Shown: in pieces, positions 5,933 through 8,292 of the stretch
How positions within the stretch are numbered: the stretch's first letter is position 1
Layout: each line of letters opens with the position of its first letter
Assembly: GCA_030615145.1 (NCBI GenBank)
Contig: JAUWZT010000163.1
Span: 1 to 8,292 of the forward strand
Direction of reading: 5' to 3'
From: Promethearchaeota archaeon
GTDB taxonomy: Archaea; Asgardarchaeota; Lokiarchaeia; Sigyniarchaeales; SOKP01
Length of the DNA: 8,292 bases
The notes under the pieces: model-generated
Told to the model about the DNA's origin: nothing
Databases searched by the model: none
What the model saw: only the letters and a program-made list of their open reading frames with translations
Translations under genes and position numbers: made by a program

Positions 5933-7225
5933 ATGATTGAAGAAAAACCGGATTGGTATCCAATGTGGAGAGAGTTGGGTATACATATTGAAAAGCATGA
6001 CGAATTACTAGCAGCACTTCCTAATGCGTTTAAAACAATATATATTGACTCACAAATAAATAGACCGAAAAATATGGCATTTTGGGATTTCATAGTTGGA
6101 GACATTCATGGGTTGCGTGTAAGTGAATTGAAGAAAGCAAAAGAAGAAGGAAAGAAGGTAATCGGTACTTTTTGCCTTTATATACCTGATGAAATAATCG
6201 TTGCTTTGGATGCAATTGGAGTTGGATTATGTGGTGGCACGAATTTTTCAAATTTTGCATCAGAAGGTCTTTTACCAACAAATATTTGTGCATTAATTAA
6301 GTCAGCATTAGGTTTTGGTATTGGAAATGTTTGTCCGTATTTTGCCATAACTGATTTATTAATTGGAGAAACTACATGTGATGGTAAGAAGAAAGCGTGG
6401 GAGATTTTAAATGATTATAAACCAGTTTATATTATGGAAACTCCTCAATGCAAAACAAGACCACAAGCACGAGCGCATTTTATTGAGGAACTTAAAGCAC
6501 TTATCATTAAACTTGAAGAGGTCACTGGAAAAAAACTTACTGCTGATAAATTAAAAAATGCTATGGAAAAAATTTCTAAAAAGAGAAAACAATTAAAACG
6601 AGTATATAACGCTCGAAAAGCTGATCCGGTTCCAATTTCAGGAAAAGATGGGTTACTGGTTTCGCAAGTAACTTTTTATGATGACCCCGATAGGCAAATT
6701 GAAATGATTGGAAAGTTAGCCGATGAATTAGAACAACGAGTTAAAAATGGTGTAGGAGTTACTAATAAGGATACAAAAAGAATTTTATTAAGTGGAACAC
6801 CCATGGCAATTCCCAATTGGAAAATCCATCACTTAGTTGAGACCAAAGGAGCCGTAATTGTTGCTGAAGAAACATGTACAGGGACAAGATATTTTCAATC
6901 AGAATTTGAAGAAAAAATGGGAGAAACCATCGATGATCTTGTTGAATGTTTAGCCGATCGATATTTAGGAATCAATTGTGCCTGCTTTACTCCAAATATT
7001 GGACGAAAGGAAGATATTATAAGACTTGCTAAAGAATACAAAGCAGATGGGATAATTCTTTATACATTAAATTTCTGCCAACCATATGATATTGAAGCAG
7101 TTGGATTAGAAAAAGAGTTAAAAAAAGCAGGATTTCCCGTTTTTTCAATAAATACTGATTACTCCTCAGATGACGAAGGACCGCTTAATACAAGAATCGA
7201 AGCGTTCCTTGAGATGCTAAAATAA
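5933..7225 (+). CDS. 2-hydroxyacyl-CoA dehydratase family protein, double-cubane cluster (DCCP/YjiM)-like
   Basis: A 430-residue soluble protein of the HgdB/BcrB/YjiM family, most like the single-subunit double-cubane cluster proteins. In those proteins an [8Fe-9S] cluster is reduced by an ATP-driven activator and passes low-potential electrons to small substrates. Family-like segments are GTFCLYIPDEII (Cys81), GLCGGTNFS (Cys100), NVCPYFAITDLLIGETTCDGKKK (split here as Cys134 and Cys149 with D150-G151), ETPQCK (Cys173), and in the C-terminal domain EETCTGTRYF (Cys315) and NCACFTPN (Cys349, Cys351). There are eleven Cys in all, several of them probable cluster ligands; which ones needs an alignment. 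No HgdC/YjiL-type ATPase activator is in the window, so it would be encoded elsewhere. A dehydratase role is less likely because no second subunit is adjacent. ATG 5933 has no Shine-Dalgarno site; it overlaps the stop of a tiny upstream frame (ATG 5919). It lies between two selD genes, so a selenium link is possible but unproven. Confidence 0.8.
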   Translation: MIEEKPDWYPMWRELGIHIEKHDELLAALPNAFKTIYIDSQINRPKNMAFWDFIVGDIHGLRVSELKKAKEEGKKVIGTFCLYIPDEIIVALDAIGVGLCGGTNFSNFASEGLLPTNICALIKSALGFGIGNVCPYFAITDLLIGETTCDGKKKAWEILNDYKPVYIMETPQCKTRPQARAHFIEELKALIIKLEEVTGKKLTADKLKNAMEKISKKRKQLKRVYNARKADPVPISGKDGLLVSQVTFYDDPDRQIEMIGKLADELEQRVKNGVGVTNKDTKRILLSGTPMAIPNWKIHHLVETKGAVIVAEETCTGTRYFQSEFEEKMGETIDDLVECLADRYLGINCACFTPNIGRKEDIIRLAKEYKADGIILYTLNFCQPYDIEAVGLEKELKKAGFPVFSINTDYSSDDEGPLNTRIEAFLEMLK

Positions 7226-7276
7226 ATAGATTTTTCAAAGCTAATTCAAACTATTAAAATCATAATGTAATTATTA

Positions 7277-7306
7277 TTTTTTATTTATACTAAATATTAT
7301 ATTTTT
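7277..7306 (+). terminator. Weak T-runs between the double-cubane-type gene and selD copy 2
   Basis: Runs of six T (7277-7282) and five T (7302-7306) lie in the 127-base gap. They may terminate transcription in part, but are short, so read-through into selD copy 2 is possible. I see no well-formed BRE/TATA promoter for selD copy 2; AT-rich stretches such as TTTATTTATACTAAAT are only weak candidates. Confidence 0.25.
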
Positions 7307-7343
7307 CCAAGATTTTAATAGATATTAATATAGGATATAATGT

Positions 7344-7349
7344 GAGGTG
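7344..7349 (+). promoter_or_regulatory. Ribosome binding site of selD copy 2
   Basis: GAGGTG, three bases before ATG 7353, within GTGAGGTGAA, which also precedes selD copy 1. It identifies the start well upstream of the in-frame UGA, supporting translation through that codon. Confidence 0.75.
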
Positions 7350-7352
7350 AAA

Positions 7353-8292
7353 ATGGAAAAAATACCAGAATATCGATTAACAAAACAAGTAAAAATCTAC
7401 GGTTGATCTTGTAAACTTGGTTCAAATCAGTTAGAGAAATTACTAGAGAAAACGGGATTAAAGGGAGATATCGAAGACGCTGCCATTGTGCCCGTTCCAA
7501 ATTCGGAGATTGTTCAAGTGAAAAGTATTGATATTTTTACTCCGATTGTAGATGAACCTGAAATTATGGGCGAAATCTCAGCTTGTAACGTAACAAATGA
7601 TATATTTGCAATGAATGTTCCAGAAGTTTCAGGAATGCTCGTATTTTTAGCTATCAACAAAAATACTCCATTGAATATCGCAGAGGGAATTCTTAGAGGA
7701 ATTAAAAGGTTTATGGAACAAAAAATAAACTCCAAAGTGGTTGGAGGTCATACGATATATAGCGAGTGGCCTCTTATTGGTGGAGAAGCATCTGGTTTTG
7801 TAAATAAAAACAATTTAATCCGGAAACACGGTGTGAAAAAAGGCGATAAATTACTCTTAACAAAACCTATTGGATTACAAGCAATTATGGCTGCTTATAG
7901 GTTACAGAAAGATTATCCAGATATGCTGGAAGGATATTCATCAAACGAGCTCAAAGATTCGATTGAGTTAGCAATAAATCTTATGACTACATCTAATCAA
8001 GGTGTAGTAAAAACGATTTATACCTATAACGATTTCTCGTTCATTCACGCTATGACCGATGTTACTGGCTTTGGATTGTCTGGTCATTTGAAAGAAATGT
8101 TACAAAATTCCGAGTTGTCTGCAATTATTGAGGCTGTTCCTTCAATTAATCTATCGAAAAACCTCTCTGAAGAATTAGGATACGCTTTTGACGATTGTTT
8201 GTGTTCTGAAACGGCTGGAGGTATGTTGTTAGCTATCGATCCGAGCAAAGTAGAGGATTTTTCTAACGCACTTTCCAGTAATGACATTTCTA
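7353..8292 (+). CDS. selD: Selenophosphate synthetase, selenocysteine-containing (copy 2, cut by the window end)
   Basis: A second SelD, open from ATG 7353 to the window edge (313 complete codons; about 30 C-terminal residues and the 3'UTR are missing). An in-frame TGA at 7404-7406 gives Sec18 in Y-G-U-S-C-K-L, at the catalytic position, with Lys21 conserved. It keeps DIEDAA, DIFTPIVDEP, NVTND, GGHT, GEASGFVNKN, MTDVTGFG and ETAGGMLL. By eye it is roughly 60-65% identical to copy 1, higher in the N-terminal ATP-binding half and lower in the C-terminal half, so the duplication is old. Copy 2 keeps FAMNV where copy 1 has FALNV and has several extra Cys (for example SACNV, DDCLC). The GAGGTG site three bases upstream and homology to copy 1 from the start codon onward support ATG 7353. 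It probably has its own SECIS beyond the window. It may act as a backup or specialised selenophosphate source, or have diverged in function. Confidence 0.9.
7404..7406 (+). other. selD: In-frame UGA read as selenocysteine (residue 18 of SelD copy 2)
   Basis: TGA in the context GGT-TGA-TCT-TGT-AAA, in the frame that begins at ATG 7353 with its own ribosome binding site and continues to the window end. It aligns exactly with the UGA of copy 1 and with the catalytic Cys/Sec of the SelD family. Confidence 0.9.

Noticed and set aside
1..8292. Mobile element, CRISPR array or rRNA gene
   Set aside because: No transposase-like protein, terminal inverted repeats, regularly spaced repeats or rRNA-like conserved segments were found on either strand.

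Overview
This AT-rich window looks like chromosomal DNA of an archaeon, most likely an Asgard archaeon of the Lokiarchaeota type. Evidence: BRE/TATA-like promoters and bare T-run terminators; two selenophosphate synthetase (selD) genes, each with an in-frame UGA at the catalytic position; and, directly after the first selD, a 3'UTR hairpin combining the archaeal SECIS layout with the tandem G.A core of eukaryotic SECIS elements, a mixture I recall being described for Lokiarchaeota. A large HEAT/coiled-coil protein also fits. The taxonomic call is inference; no rRNA or other marker gene is present.

Layout, all genes on the + strand. (1) 131-1210: a two-gene operon for a hotdog-fold dehydratase/hydratase, a FAS1-like non-catalytic subunit followed by a MaoC-like subunit with an intact Asp/His dyad. 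It ends in T-runs. (2) 1372-4284: a 970-residue protein with a HEAT solenoid, a long helical middle, a winged-helix-like segment and an Ig-like beta-sandwich end, of unknown function. (3) 4437-5474: selD copy 1, a selenoprotein whose reading frame runs through UGA at 4491-4493, followed by a SECIS candidate at 5475-5545 and a terminator-like hairpin about 200 nt further on. (4) 5546-5932: a mostly non-coding spacer with that hairpin, a short direct repeat and a promoter. (5) 5933-7225: a protein of the 2-hydroxyacyl-CoA dehydratase / double-cubane cluster family. (6) 7353-8292 (runs off the end): selD copy 2, also with an in-frame UGA (7404-7406).

The most interesting unit is 4300-8292: two divergent Sec-containing SelD paralogues flanking a double-cubane-type Fe-S protein. 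SelD makes selenophosphate, the selenium donor for Sec-tRNA, and here is itself probably made with Sec, so its synthesis should depend on selenium supply. Whether the Fe-S protein takes part in selenium metabolism or merely lies between duplicated genes cannot be decided from this window. All five stop codons that terminate genes here are TAA, which fits UGA being kept for Sec.
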